Below are positions 13,139-19,922 of a stretch of 20,510 nt of DNA, in pieces. Both the position numbers and the translations under genes were made by a program. Position 1 is the first letter of the stretch; the number at the start of each line of letters is the position of its first letter. The DNA is from JASFBA01 sp036172265 (GTDB lineage: Bacteria; Chloroflexota; Chloroflexia; DTKN01), in NCBI GenBank assembly GCA_036172265.1, contig JASFBA010000070.1:1-20510 (forward strand), written 5' to 3'. Below the pieces are notes generated by a model. That model was not told the DNA's origin. It searched no databases and saw only the letters and a program-made list of their open reading frames with translations.

Positions 13139-14422
13139 TCAGAGCAGCATCTGCCGGATAATCGTTTCCTCGCGGCCCGGCCCCACCGAGACGATGGCCA
13201 CGGGCACCTCCACCAGTTCCTCCAGGCGCTGCAAAAAGGCCTGGGCCTGCTCCGGCAGGTCCTCAAAGGCCCGCACTTCACGGGTAGAGCACTGCCAGCC
13301 GGGCAGTTCCTCGTATACCGGGGTGACCGATTGCCACAAGAGCAGGCTGTGGGGGACGTGCCGGACGACGGCATCGTTCAGGCGGTAGCCCGTGCAGATG
13401 CGCACGACCGGCTCCTCGTCCAAGACATCGAGTTTGGTAATCGCCAGAGCATCAGCCCCGTTCAGTTCGACGGCGTAGCGCACCGCCACTGCATCGAACC
13501 ATCCACAGCGGCGCGGCCGGCCGGTGGTCGTGCCGTACTCGTGTCCCCGTTCCCGGAGGCGGGAACCGGCCTCGCCCTCTTCCTCGGAAGGGAAAGGCCC
13601 TGCGCCCACCCGGGTACAGTAGGCCTTGCACACCATCAGCACCCGCTGGATGGCCCGGGGCGGAAGCCCGAGGCCGGTGCAGGCCCCGCCGGCCGCGGGA
13701 GAAGAGGAGGTAACGTAAGGGTAGGTGCCGAAATCCAGGTCCAGCATGGTTCCCTGGGCCCCCTCCAAGAGGATGTTCTTCCCCTGTTCCCAGGCCTGGT
13801 AGAGGATACGCCGTGTGTCGGCGATGTGGGGAGCCAGTTGCCGGCCGTACTCCAGGTACTCCAGGTAGATGTCATGCAAGAGGAGCGGAGGCCGGCCGTA
13901 AAGATGGGTGAGCATGGCATTTTTGGTCTGTACAAGGTAGGTGAGACGGCTCAGAAGCACCTCCTCGTCCAGGAGGTCGGCCATACGCACGCCCAGGCGG
14001 GCGGCTTTGTCGGCATAGACCGGCCCGATGCCCCGACGAGTCGTACCCAGGGAAATCTGTCCCCGTCTTTCCTCCTCCAGTTCATCCTGGAGCAGGTGAA
14101 AGGGCAAGATGACATGGGCGGCCTCGCTTATGTACAACCGGTCGAGCGAGATTCCTTGCTCGCGCAGGGCGGCCATTTCCTCCAGGAGGCGCTTGGGGTT
14201 GATCACCACGCCGTTGCCGATAATACAGGTTACCTCAGGGTTGAAAATGCCGGAAGGGACCAAGTGCATTCGGAAGGTCCCCTTCGGGTTGACCACGGTA
14301 TGGCCGGCGTTATCTCCTCCCTGGAAACGGGCCACCATATGGGACCGGGACGTCAAGAGGTCGACGATCTTGCCCTTGCCTTCATCGCCCCACTGTCCTC
14401 CGATTACGGCCAGTACAGTCAT
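13139..14422 (-). CDS. purA: Adenylosuccinate synthetase
   Basis: 427 aa, full length for the family. It catalyses IMP + GTP + aspartate to adenylosuccinate, the first step from IMP to AMP (EC 6.3.4.4), in the cytosol. The GTP loop is GDEGKGK (12-18) with catalytic D13. Catalytic H41 lies in GGDNAGHTVV. Other signatures are LGTTRRGIGPVYADKAAR, LLEGAQGTMLDLDFGTYPYVTSS and YGTTTGRPRRCGW. ATG at 14422 has an AGGTG ribosome site. A sigma-70 promoter lies 54 bp upstream. It heads a three-gene - strand unit with the phosphatase and RCK genes. Confidence 0.98.
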   Translation of the reverse strand: MTVLAVIGGQWGDEGKGKIVDLLTSRSHMVARFQGGDNAGHTVVNPKGTFRMHLVPSGIFNPEVTCIIGNGVVINPKRLLEEMAALREQGISLDRLYISEAAHVILPFHLLQDELEEERRGQISLGTTRRGIGPVYADKAARLGVRMADLLDEEVLLSRLTYLVQTKNAMLTHLYGRPPLLLHDIYLEYLEYGRQLAPHIADTRRILYQAWEQGKNILLEGAQGTMLDLDFGTYPYVTSSSPAAGGACTGLGLPPRAIQRVLMVCKAYCTRVGAGPFPSEEEGEAGSRLRERGHEYGTTTGRPRRCGWFDAVAVRYAVELNGADALAITKLDVLDEEPVVRICTGYRLNDAVVRHVPHSLLLWQSVTPVYEELPGWQCSTREVRAFEDLPEQAQAFLQRLEELVEVPVAIVSVGPGREETIIRQMLL

Positions 14423-14475
14423 GAGAGCACCTCGGGATAATAAAGAAAAATGCCAAAGGAATGATCTTCACTTCC

Positions 14476-14504
14476 ATTATACCCGAACTTTGTCTCCCTG
14501 CCTA
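14476..14504 (-). promoter_or_regulatory. Sigma-70 promoter of purA
   Basis: On the - strand: TAGGCA (14504-14499), 17-bp spacer, TATAAT (14481-14476). The -10 box is perfect and the -35 matches 4 of 6. It lies inside the 194-bp nrdR-purA gap, which otherwise holds no recognisable feature beyond a small GCGAA/TTCGC hairpin at 14569-14584. Confidence 0.75.
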
Positions 14505-14616
14505 GCCGTACTTGTTTCCTAATTTTTGGCCCGATCCTATAAATTCGCACCCAACCGACACGATTGACGCGAAACCCCCTTCGCAAGCATCCGTAGCGAT
14601 TGGATATTTTACCCCC

Positions 14617-15069
14617 CTATTTTCGCAACAGACTCTCTACCTCCTCTCTGATATCCTCCAGATCGGCGAAGGAGCGATAGACCGAGGCGAAGCGGATATA
14701 GGCTACCTGATCCAGGTCGCGCAGTTTCTCCATCACCAGTTCGCCGATAAGCCGACTGGGGACCTCTTCGCCCGCCATGGCGAAGATAGCCGTCTCGATC
14801 TCGTCCACGACCCGCTGGATCGTCTCCGTAGGGATGGGCCGTTTGGTGCAGGCCCGGCGGATGCCCCCCTCCAGTTTGCGCCGGTCATAGGGTTCGCGCC
14901 GGCCGTCCTTCTTCACCACGGTCAGGCTGATCGGCTCCACCCGCTCGTAGGTGGTAAAGCGCCGGCCGCAGGACAAGCATTGCCGTCGGCGGCGGATGGC
15001 TTCGGCTTCGGCCATCTCCCGCGTATCCACGACCCGCGACTCGGTGGCCCGACAGTAGGGACACTTCAT
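14617..15069 (-). CDS. nrdR: Transcriptional repressor NrdR
   Basis: 150 aa, the standard length. The N-terminal zinc ribbon is C3-PY-C6 and C31-LS-C34 with RRFTTYER. The ATP-cone domain follows (VVKKDGRREPYDRRKLEGG, then the usual helical part to about 135). NrdR senses ATP/dATP and represses ribonucleotide reductase genes. ATG at 15069 has GGGAG upstream. It is the last - strand gene after the sigma/anti-sigma/membrane genes, separated from DUF4870 by a hairpin repeat. No ribonucleotide reductase gene or clear NrdR box is in the window. Confidence 0.98.
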   Translation of the reverse strand: MKCPYCRATESRVVDTREMAEAEAIRRRRQCLSCGRRFTTYERVEPISLTVVKKDGRREPYDRRKLEGGIRRACTKRPIPTETIQRVVDEIETAIFAMAGEEVPSRLIGELVMEKLRDLDQVAYIRFASVYRSFADLEDIREEVESLLRK

Positions 15070-15090
15070 GGCGACGCTCCCGGCAAGCCT

Positions 15091-15117
15091 GTAGGTCGGA
15101 TGGCCAATCCGGTCTAC
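15091..15117. repeat. Hairpin repeat GTAGGTCGGAT-N5-ATCCGGTCTAC
   Basis: An 11-bp stem with two G-T-type mismatches and a 5-nt loop. It is related to the perfect hairpin at 19563-19589. It lies between the DUF4870 gene and nrdR, where it could attenuate or terminate transcription, though no T-run follows on the - strand. Confidence 0.7.
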
Positions 15118-15127
15118 ATATCACCCC

Positions 15128-15646
15128 CTACGGCCTGCCCCGGTAGATCCAACTCGATACCCAGCGATAGGAAAAGTCCTGTCCGTTCAAAGCGGACAGG
15201 GCGCCGGCACAACCGTAGAACAGGCTGCCCAGAAAGAGGGCGGCAAAGAGCAGGCTAAAGCCCACCGTAAAGGGAAGGAAGCAGTAGCCCACGATCAGGC
15301 GCACCAGAAGCAGGGTAAAGAGCCAGAGGCCGGCAGCGATAACGCCGATGATCAGGCTGGCCAGCAAGACCACCCCTTGAAACACCAGGGCCTGGAGCGC
15401 CTGCCAGCCGACGTATTTCGATCGGCCTTCATAGTGCAGCCAGAGGATCAGGGCCAGGACCAGCCCACCGATGCCGGTCAGCAGATTCAAGAGAATGCCC
15501 CCGTGGGCGGCTGCCGCGGCCAGACGTTCCTCCTTGGTCGGAAGCGGCGGCATAGGAGGGGGTGGAGCCGGCTCCTCAGGCGGGGGCGGCACCTCCTCCA
15601 CCGGAGGTGGAACTTCGGGCGGTTCGACCTTTCTTCTTCGGGGCAT
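15128..15646 (-). CDS. DUF4870 (Tic20-like) membrane protein with Pro-rich N-terminus
   Basis: 172 aa; ATG at 15646 preceded by AGGAGG. A Pro/Glu-rich cytoplasmic tail (about 1-38) is followed by AAAAHGGILLNLLTGIGGL and LHYEGRSKYVGWQALQALVFQ, the DUF4870 signature (short-chain polar loop before the second helix). Four hydrophobic segments follow (about 50-70, 86-108, 109-128, 129-152). No function is established for DUF4870. It lies 34 bp downstream of the bactofilin-like gene in the sigma-factor operon, so envelope stress or envelope structure is the likely setting (inference). Confidence 0.88.
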   Translation of the reverse strand: MPRRRKVEPPEVPPPVEEVPPPPEEPAPPPPMPPLPTKEERLAAAAAHGGILLNLLTGIGGLVLALILWLHYEGRSKYVGWQALQALVFQGVVLLASLIIGVIAAGLWLFTLLLVRLIVGYCFLPFTVGFSLLFAALFLGSLFYGCAGALSALNGQDFSYRWVSSWIYRGRP

Positions 15647-15680
15647 TGCCTTCCTCCTGGCCGGGCACAGGACCCGGCAC

Positions 15681-16625
15681 CTAGTATGTTTGGACGGGGA
15701 CTACCTCCAGCGTTCCCAGCCGACTCAAGACGAGGGCCCCCAGGCCGGCGCTGGCCCAAAGGGCGGCCCAGGCCGGCCCCAACCAGGGGATGAAAAGGGC
15801 CGGAACGACGGCCAGCAGCACCAGGACGGCCTGCCCGACAGCCACCGGAAGCCAGGACGGACTCTCCTTTCGGCCGGCCAGCGCCTCTCCCAGAGCCAGT
15901 CCGCAGACGGCCAGGCCCAGAAGGTAGAGGAGGCCGGCCAGGAGAAGGAGAAAGGGGATCAAGAGGAGGCCGATCAGGCTGACCAAAAGGATAAACACCA
16001 GGAGCGGCAGGAAAACCGCCAGAAATACCGTTGCGGCGAGGCCCATGCCCAGACAGGGGAGAAGTTGCCGGCGCAGCGTCTCCACCATCACCCGGCTGCG
16101 CCGGGGCCACAGGGCGCGCAATCCCCAGGCCAGGAAGAGGCAGGCAACCAGGACCACCCCGAGGGCAAGGAGCATCAACCCCAGGCGAGGCCAAAGAGAG
16201 GCCGGCCGGTCCTCGCTTGGGGCCGCCCATCCGCCCCGGATCAACAGGCCCTCCAGGATGTCTCCCCGGACGCCTGCCCCGGCCGCCCGCCGCAGGCCTG
16301 CCCCCAGCACTACGATGCTGCCCTTAACTTCGGCCTGGCCCTGCAGCACCACATTCCCGCCAAGGCTCACAATATCCCCGCCGACCCGGCCGGCAGCACG
16401 CACCGAGCCGCCAGCGAGCACGACATTGCCCTCAACCACCCCTTGGACCGCCAATTCGCCGCCGACGACCACCACATCGCCGTCCCATACCTCTCCGAGG
16501 CCGATCACCGTGGTTCCGCCCAGGTGCACCCGCAGCCTCCCTGGGGAGAGCACCTGTCCCAGGAAACCGGCTACAGCACCCAAGAAGGCCAGGACAGCCA
16601 GAAGGAGAAGGACGAACCTGCGCAT
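15681..16625 (-). CDS. Bactofilin-like beta-helix domain with multipass membrane C-terminus
   Basis: 314 aa. Start chosen at ATG 16625, with GGAGGTGAC directly upstream and a signal/anchor segment MRRFVLLLLAVLAFLGAVAG right after it; the longer open frame to 16985 overlaps the anti-sigma gene and is rejected. Residues about 32-125 are short repeated beta strands with alternating V/G (GDVVVVGGELAVQG, EGNVVLAGGSVRAAG, GGDIVSLGGNVVLQG, KGSIVVLGAG), the repeat style of bactofilin/polymer-forming proteins. At least four transmembrane segments follow (about 147-170, 192-215, 216-245, 262-300). The beta-helix would be extracytoplasmic if the N-terminus is a signal. It lies between the anti-sigma gene and DUF4870, 50 and 34 bp away, consistent with an envelope module under the ECF sigma factor. 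Confidence 0.85.
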   Translation of the reverse strand: MRRFVLLLLAVLAFLGAVAGFLGQVLSPGRLRVHLGGTTVIGLGEVWDGDVVVVGGELAVQGVVEGNVVLAGGSVRAAGRVGGDIVSLGGNVVLQGQAEVKGSIVVLGAGLRRAAGAGVRGDILEGLLIRGGWAAPSEDRPASLWPRLGLMLLALGVVLVACLFLAWGLRALWPRRSRVMVETLRRQLLPCLGMGLAATVFLAVFLPLLVFILLVSLIGLLLIPFLLLLAGLLYLLGLAVCGLALGEALAGRKESPSWLPVAVGQAVLVLLAVVPALFIPWLGPAWAALWASAGLGALVLSRLGTLEVVPVQTY

Positions 16626-16675
16626 TGTCACCTCCGAGGTCTGGCCCCCTCGTACAAACGACCTTGGGAACCGTC

Positions 16676-17233
16676 TTACGAGGGCCGACGGCGGCCGTGC
16701 CGCCAGAACCAGAGGCACGTCAAGAAAGCCGAAGTGGCCAGTAGCAGAAGGATAGGCAGCCAGGGCCAACCCAATACCCGCCAGAAGGTGCGGGCCAGCA
16801 TCCCCGAAGTTGCCAGGAAATATCGGAAGCCGTTCCACAAGGCCAGGGCGGTGTTCTGAACCACCTGAGGAACCTGCAACCAAGCACCTCGAACCGGCGA
16901 TACCTCCAACACCAGGGCGACGGCCATCAGGCCCAGCACCAGGAGCATCATCGCGGCCAGGACCGCTATCCCGGGTCGAGGCCAAGGCAAAAGGGTCGGG
17001 ACGACGCTTCTCCGGCTGGCCGGAAGTCGTGCCAGCACCCGGCCGGCCAGCCCGGGCCGGGGCTCAACCCAGGGAACGCACCTCAACCGGCTTTCGAGTT
17101 CCTGCATCGCCGCCCAAGTGGCCTGACAGCGAGGGCAGCGTTCCAGGTGACGGGCCAGTTGGGCCTCCTGGTCGGGCGTCAAGGCACCGTCAAGCCGTAA
17201 CGACATCATGCGGCCGGCGCTTCGGCAGTGCAT
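16676..17233 (-). CDS. Zinc-finger transmembrane anti-sigma factor
   Basis: 185 aa from ATG 17233 with GGAGG upstream, overlapping the sigma gene by 28 bp; a further ATG-free extension to 17269 is not needed. The N-terminus is an anti-sigma zinc-finger: MHCRSAGRMMSLRLDGALTP, then H29-x3-C33-x2-C36 (HLERCPRC). Transmembrane segments are at about 88-109 and 157-177, with a hydrophobic stretch between. The cytoplasmic zinc-finger would hold the cognate sigma factor at the membrane until a signal releases it. The overlap with the sigma gene gives equal expression of the pair. No protease-site evidence is visible. Confidence 0.92.
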   Translation of the reverse strand: MHCRSAGRMMSLRLDGALTPDQEAQLARHLERCPRCQATWAAMQELESRLRCVPWVEPRPGLAGRVLARLPASRRSVVPTLLPWPRPGIAVLAAMMLLVLGLMAVALVLEVSPVRGAWLQVPQVVQNTALALWNGFRYFLATSGMLARTFWRVLGWPWLPILLLLATSAFLTCLWFWRHGRRRPS

Positions 17234-17787
17234 AACCTTTCCTCCTCCAGGGCACGGGCCAGCATACAACGGGCCCGGTGGAGTCGTGTTTTGACCGTAC
17301 CCAACGATAGCCCGGTTGTGGAGACGATTTCCTCGTAAGAAAGGTCGTACCAGTAGCGCAGGATAACCACCAGGCGGTACTTTTCCGGCAACCGGTCCAG
17401 GAGACGCTGGATCTGGCCGGCCTCCTCCTGACGAAGTACGGACCGGTCTGCATCCTCGGCCGGCGAGGCCAGACGAAAGGAAAGGTCTTGCAGGGAGAAC
17501 CAGGCAAAACGCCGCCGGCGCAGGCAGTCCACACAGAAGTTGGCGGCGATGGAAAGGAGCCAGGAGGAAAACTTTCTCCCCATCTCAAAGGAAGGAAGCG
17601 CCATATAGGCCCGTAAAAAGGTTTCCTGCGTCGCATCCTCGGCATCTTCCACATTTCCCAACATCCGATAGGCCAGGTTGTAAACCTGCCGTTCGTAACG
17701 GGTGACCAACCGGGCAAAGGCTTCCTGGTCTCCCTGCAGCGTCTGCAGGATCCAGATTTGTTCCTCTTGTTGTTGTACCGCTTCCAT
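17206..17787 (-). CDS. ECF RNA polymerase sigma factor
   Basis: 193 aa. Sigma region 2 is at about 22-92 (FARLVTRYERQVYNLAYRML, EDATQETFLRAY, FSSWLLSIAANFCVDCLRRRR). Region 4 is at about 128-182 (LDRLPEKYRLVVILRYWYDL, LSYEEIVSTTGLSLGTVKTR, LHRAR). Regions 1.1 and 3 are absent, as in ECF/sigma-E group members. ATG at 17787 has AGAGGA upstream. It precedes the overlapping anti-sigma factor and is preceded by a GGAAC-N16-CGTA promoter that suggests positive autoregulation. Its downstream genes encode envelope proteins. Confidence 0.95.
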   Translation of the reverse strand: MEAVQQQEEQIWILQTLQGDQEAFARLVTRYERQVYNLAYRMLGNVEDAEDATQETFLRAYMALPSFEMGRKFSSWLLSIAANFCVDCLRRRRFAWFSLQDLSFRLASPAEDADRSVLRQEEAGQIQRLLDRLPEKYRLVVILRYWYDLSYEEIVSTTGLSLGTVKTRLHRARCMLARALEEERLCTAEAPAA

Positions 17788-17804
17788 CGCCGTCCTCTTC
17801 CCAG

Positions 17805-17829
17805 TACGGAAGAAGGGGATAAAAGTTCC
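17805..17829 (-). promoter_or_regulatory. ECF-type (autoregulatory) promoter of the sigma/anti-sigma operon
   Basis: On the - strand: GGAAC(TTT) at 17829-17825, 16-bp spacer, CGTA at 17808-17805, 18 bp before the sigma start. GGAAC plus CGT at this spacing is the recognised form for many ECF sigma factors. It sits in the 45-bp gap after the GTPase stop. Confidence 0.75.
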
Positions 17830-17832
17830 GGA

Positions 17833-18366
17833 TCACCCCTCTTCCGCCGTCTGCAGGACCAGATAGAGCAGTTCCAGGAGGACGTTCTTCACGCTTTCCC
17901 GGTTGGTGGCCACACACGGCAGAACCTTGACCTCGTCCGGAAGGCGCAGAGCCAGACGTAGTTCGTCCGGCGACCAGGCGTTCTCCAGGTCCTGCTTGTT
18001 GGCCACCACGACGTAGGGACTCTCGCGGTAGGAGGTGAAAAAGTCTATAATGCGGAGAGTTTCTCGAAAAGTCTCCGGCCGGGTGCTATCCACCAGGATA
18101 AGCAGGCCCAACATGCCCTCGGAAAGGATTTCCCACATAAAGTCGAAACGCCTTTGCCCCGGTGTGCCGAAAAGGTGGAGTACCAGGTCGTTGGCGATGG
18201 TGATTCGCCCAAAGTCCATCGCTACCGTCGTCTCTCCCTTGATGAAACGGGCGTCATCCGTTGTCTTTCGTTCGGTCGAAACGACTTCGATTTCGCTGAT
18301 GGTGCGGATGAACTGGGTCTTGCCCGAATTCACCGCTCCGGTGATGACCATCTTGACCGTTTTCAA
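17833..18366 (-). CDS. Ras-like small GTPase (MglA/Srr-type signalling GTPase)
   Basis: 177 aa from a TTG at 18366 with AGGAG 6 bases upstream; the ATG at codon 6 would remove the first strand. The P-loop is GAVNSGKT (10-17), TT (46-47) is the switch I threonine region, and GTPGQRRF (67-74) replaces the usual DxxG switch II, with Gly where Asp is expected. The base-recognition motif is NKQD (123-126), and CVATNRES may be the SAK-like region. MglA-type bacterial GTPases also have a non-Asp switch II (TVPGQ). Such GTPases act in polarity, motility or development. It follows the DUF4388/PATAN gene with the same orientation, a known pairing. Confidence 0.9.
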   Translation of the reverse strand: MKTVKMVITGAVNSGKTQFIRTISEIEVVSTERKTTDDARFIKGETTVAMDFGRITIANDLVLHLFGTPGQRRFDFMWEILSEGMLGLLILVDSTRPETFRETLRIIDFFTSYRESPYVVVANKQDLENAWSPDELRLALRLPDEVKVLPCVATNRESVKNVLLELLYLVLQTAEEG

Positions 18367-18452
18367 ACCTGCCTGCTCCTGGCTCGCTGGACGGCTCTAC
18401 GACCGAAGGACGTAACTTTCCAAGGTAGAAGGCCCTCATCTGTGCTTTTTGG

Positions 18453-18472
18453 AAAAGCGCCCCGGTCCGGGG
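18453..18472 (-). terminator. Possible intrinsic terminator after the DUF4388 gene
   Basis: Just past the DUF4388 stop, the - strand reads CCCCGGACCGGGGCGCTTTT: a 5-6-bp GC stem with a very short loop, then four T. A second small stem, GCTTTT-CCA-AAAAGC, follows directly. The short T-run makes it weak, and it might attenuate rather than stop transcription into the GTPase gene. Confidence 0.4.
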
Positions 18473-18476
18473 GAAG

Positions 18477-19295
18477 TTACATTCCCCGAATTCGCTCGAT
18501 AATTCGGTTGATCAGGCTGCGCTTGGGACGCTCAGCCGGGACCGGGGCGCTAACTCCAGGGGGGAGTGGCGGCCGCTCCTTGACCAGTTCCACCAGGCCG
18601 GCCGAGATAAAGCCGTAGATGATGCGGCAGACATCGAACTCGCTCAGCCCGGTACGTTCGGCGATCGTCCGGATCGAGTCCTTTCCGTTGATCCGGGCAA
18701 AGACCCGCCACTCGTCCGGCGTCAGGTTGACGCCCTTGGCCCGATCGCTGGGTTGATCCACGAACTTGACCACCACGTCGGTGGTGGGGATGCGGTCTCG
18801 GATGCGGCTCCATTCGTCAATGCGCCGCACTCCTTCCATAATAATATTTTCCACCCCCAGAGGAATGGTGATCATAACATCTTCCGGGGCGACCAGGACG
18901 CCGGCATCGAAACGAAACTCTCCGTCAGCCCAGGTAAAGAGGCGGTAGACGGTTTCCTCGATCTGGGTGCGGACATGGCGTTTCAGTTCCTCCTCGGAGA
19001 TATAGCCGAGTTCGACCAGGATGGCTCCGAGCGGCTTGCCGGCATAGGGCCCTTGCTGGAGGCGCAGGGCGTGGTCTCGATGCTGCTCGGTGATGCGGCC
19101 GATACGCACCAGCATCTCCCCCAAACGCTCTTCGCGGCTGTATTGCGTGGCATAGACGAGTTTCCCCTTTTCGAAGTAAAGGGTGGCCGCGTCGTCCGAG
19201 CGTTTGAGGGTGAGCCGGCCGGTTTTATAGCCCCGGTCCACCAGATAGAGAAAATCCGCCAAGTTAAAGTCACGCAAATTGCCCACAAGTGCCAT
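18477..19295 (-). CDS. DUF4388 (PATAN) domain protein with C-terminal winged-helix-like region
   Basis: 272 aa. ATG 19295 is chosen over an upstream GTG (19301) because GGGAGG lies 6 bases before the ATG but touches the GTG. Residues about 1-95 are a DUF4388/PATAN domain (LVGNLRDFNLADFLYLVDRG, KTGRLTLKR, LYFEKGKLVYA). A middle part includes GYISEEELKRHVRTQIEETV and LFTWADGEFRFD, as in PATAN proteins with a C-terminal helix bundle. Residues about 188-240 look like a winged helix (DEWRVFARINGKDSIRTIAE, RTGLSEFDVCRIIYGFISAG). PATAN proteins occur next to Ras-like GTPases and in polar signalling (PatA). It has its own strong promoter and heads a two-gene unit with the GTPase. Confidence 0.88.
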   Translation of the reverse strand: MALVGNLRDFNLADFLYLVDRGYKTGRLTLKRSDDAATLYFEKGKLVYATQYSREERLGEMLVRIGRITEQHRDHALRLQQGPYAGKPLGAILVELGYISEEELKRHVRTQIEETVYRLFTWADGEFRFDAGVLVAPEDVMITIPLGVENIIMEGVRRIDEWSRIRDRIPTTDVVVKFVDQPSDRAKGVNLTPDEWRVFARINGKDSIRTIAERTGLSEFDVCRIIYGFISAGLVELVKERPPLPPGVSAPVPAERPKRSLINRIIERIRGM

Positions 19296-19334
19296 AGGCA
19301 CCCTCCCTCTGGGTTGCCGTTGTCCGATAAACTC

Positions 19335-19363
19335 ATTATACCCTCTTCTCCGCCCTCCGTCAA
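19335..19363 (-). promoter_or_regulatory. Sigma-70 promoter of the DUF4388-GTPase pair
   Basis: On the - strand: TTGACG (19363-19358), 17-bp spacer, TATAAT (19340-19335), 40 bp before the start codon. The -10 is perfect and the -35 matches 5 of 6. Confidence 0.9.
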
Positions 19364-19374
19364 ACCAAGCGAGT

Positions 19375-19533
19375 CTGACATCCGCTCATCATTCGTCTGG
19401 CCCCGTGCGAGGGGGGGGGGCGTCATGTGGCCAGGAACGGGCGTTTTCCCCACCTGTGCCCGCTTCCAGGCCTCGCTGATGGATAGACTGCACCACTGTC
19501 CCTGCGCCGAAGCCGTTTACGAGCGGATGTCAG
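19375..19533. repeat. MITE-like element: second CTGACATCCGCTCAT inverted pair
   Basis: CTGACATCCGCTCAT (19375-19389) faces ACGAGCGGATGTCAG (19519-19533); 14 of 15 positions match. Total length of about 159 bp is close to the 153-bp element at 2246-2398. It holds a run of ten G at 19411-19420 and no clear ORF. The middle shows no convincing similarity to the first element. Confidence 0.6.
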
Positions 19534-19539
19534 ATTTGC

Positions 19540-19610
19540 CTGATATCCGCTTATAACCGGCCGCAGGTCGGATTGACCATCCGACCTGCCGAATGATAAG
19601 CGGATGTCAG
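19540..19610. repeat. Nested inverted repeat: CTGATATCCGCTTAT arms around a perfect 11-bp hairpin
   Basis: The outer arms are CTGATATCCGCTTAT (19540-19554) and ATAAGCGGATGTCAG (19596-19610), 14 of 15 matching. Inside is GCAGGTCGGAT (19563-19573) and ATCCGACCTGC (19579-19589), perfectly complementary with a TGACC loop. The hairpin is related to 15091-15117. It directly follows the previous element, so three arm families are clustered. Confidence 0.75.
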
Positions 19611-19658
19611 GATAAACTTGGATGTATCCCAAACTCGTTGGACAATCCCCATAATTGT

Positions 19659-19689
19659 GGGTGGGCAAAGGCAATGCCTCCGCCTACCC
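19659..19689. repeat. Palindromic repeat GGGTGGGCAAAGGCA...CGCCTACCC (copy 2)
   Basis: GGGTGGGCAAAGGCA is an imperfect mirror complement of TGCCTCCGCCTACCC: GGGT, GGC, AGGCA pair with TGCCT, GCC, ACCC. It is the same family as 7851-7880. Confidence 0.65.
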
Positions 19690-19720
19690 CGCTACGAACC
19701 CAAGACGATGTTTTCGCCCC

Positions 19721-19763
19721 ACCGGGCGAAAGTTGCTAGAGCCCGGCTGGGACACGCTCGAGG
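19721..19763 (+). repeat. Dispersed repeat block CGGGCGAAAGTTGCT (copy 2)
   Basis: It matches 2563-2607 in the same orientation and ends 7 bp before the promoter at 19771. CGGGCG also pairs with the upstream TTCGCCC (19713-19719), so a hairpin GGGCGAA/TTCGCCC can form. Confidence 0.5.
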
Positions 19764-19770
19764 CAAAAAC

Positions 19771-19799
19771 TTGCAACGGAAAGGCCGTTGTAGTATGAT
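19771..19799 (+). promoter_or_regulatory. Sigma-70 promoter of the exported repeat protein
   Basis: TTGCAA (19771-19776), 17-bp spacer, TATGAT (19794-19799). Transcription would start near 19806, giving a leader of about 117 nt to the ATG at 19923. The leader shows no riboswitch that I recognise. Confidence 0.75.
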
Positions 19800-19922
19800 G
19801 AAAACCAACGGGTTGCCGTTCGAGACGCCTCGTAGAGGGTCAGAAAGGGGGTGACGGGGATCGGCCGTAAAAAGGAAGAACAGCACCCTATACCTTTGTC
19901 GCAAAATAGGAGGAGGAAAACG

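Noticed and set aside
12509..14440. 643-aa open frame on the + strand across the phosphatase and purA
   Set aside because: It is antisense to two clearly conserved genes. The composition (His/Gln/Asp-rich, no domain) is typical of a GC-rich shadow frame.
15471..16859. 462-aa + strand frame opposite the membrane-protein genes
   Set aside because: Low-complexity Gln/Lys/Gly text antisense to the signal-anchored bactofilin-like and DUF4870 genes, which have good ribosome sites.
16626..16985. 120-residue N-terminal extension of the bactofilin-like protein
   Set aside because: It overlaps the anti-sigma gene in another frame and precedes an evident signal sequence with its own GGAGG.
19375..19610. 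Possible CRISPR array because of four related 15-mers
   Set aside because: The repeats alternate in orientation, spacing is irregular (6, 41 and 129 bp), and no cas gene is present.
19364..19922. Insertion sequence remnant
   Set aside because: Only short inverted repeats are visible and no transposase fragment is readable in any frame.
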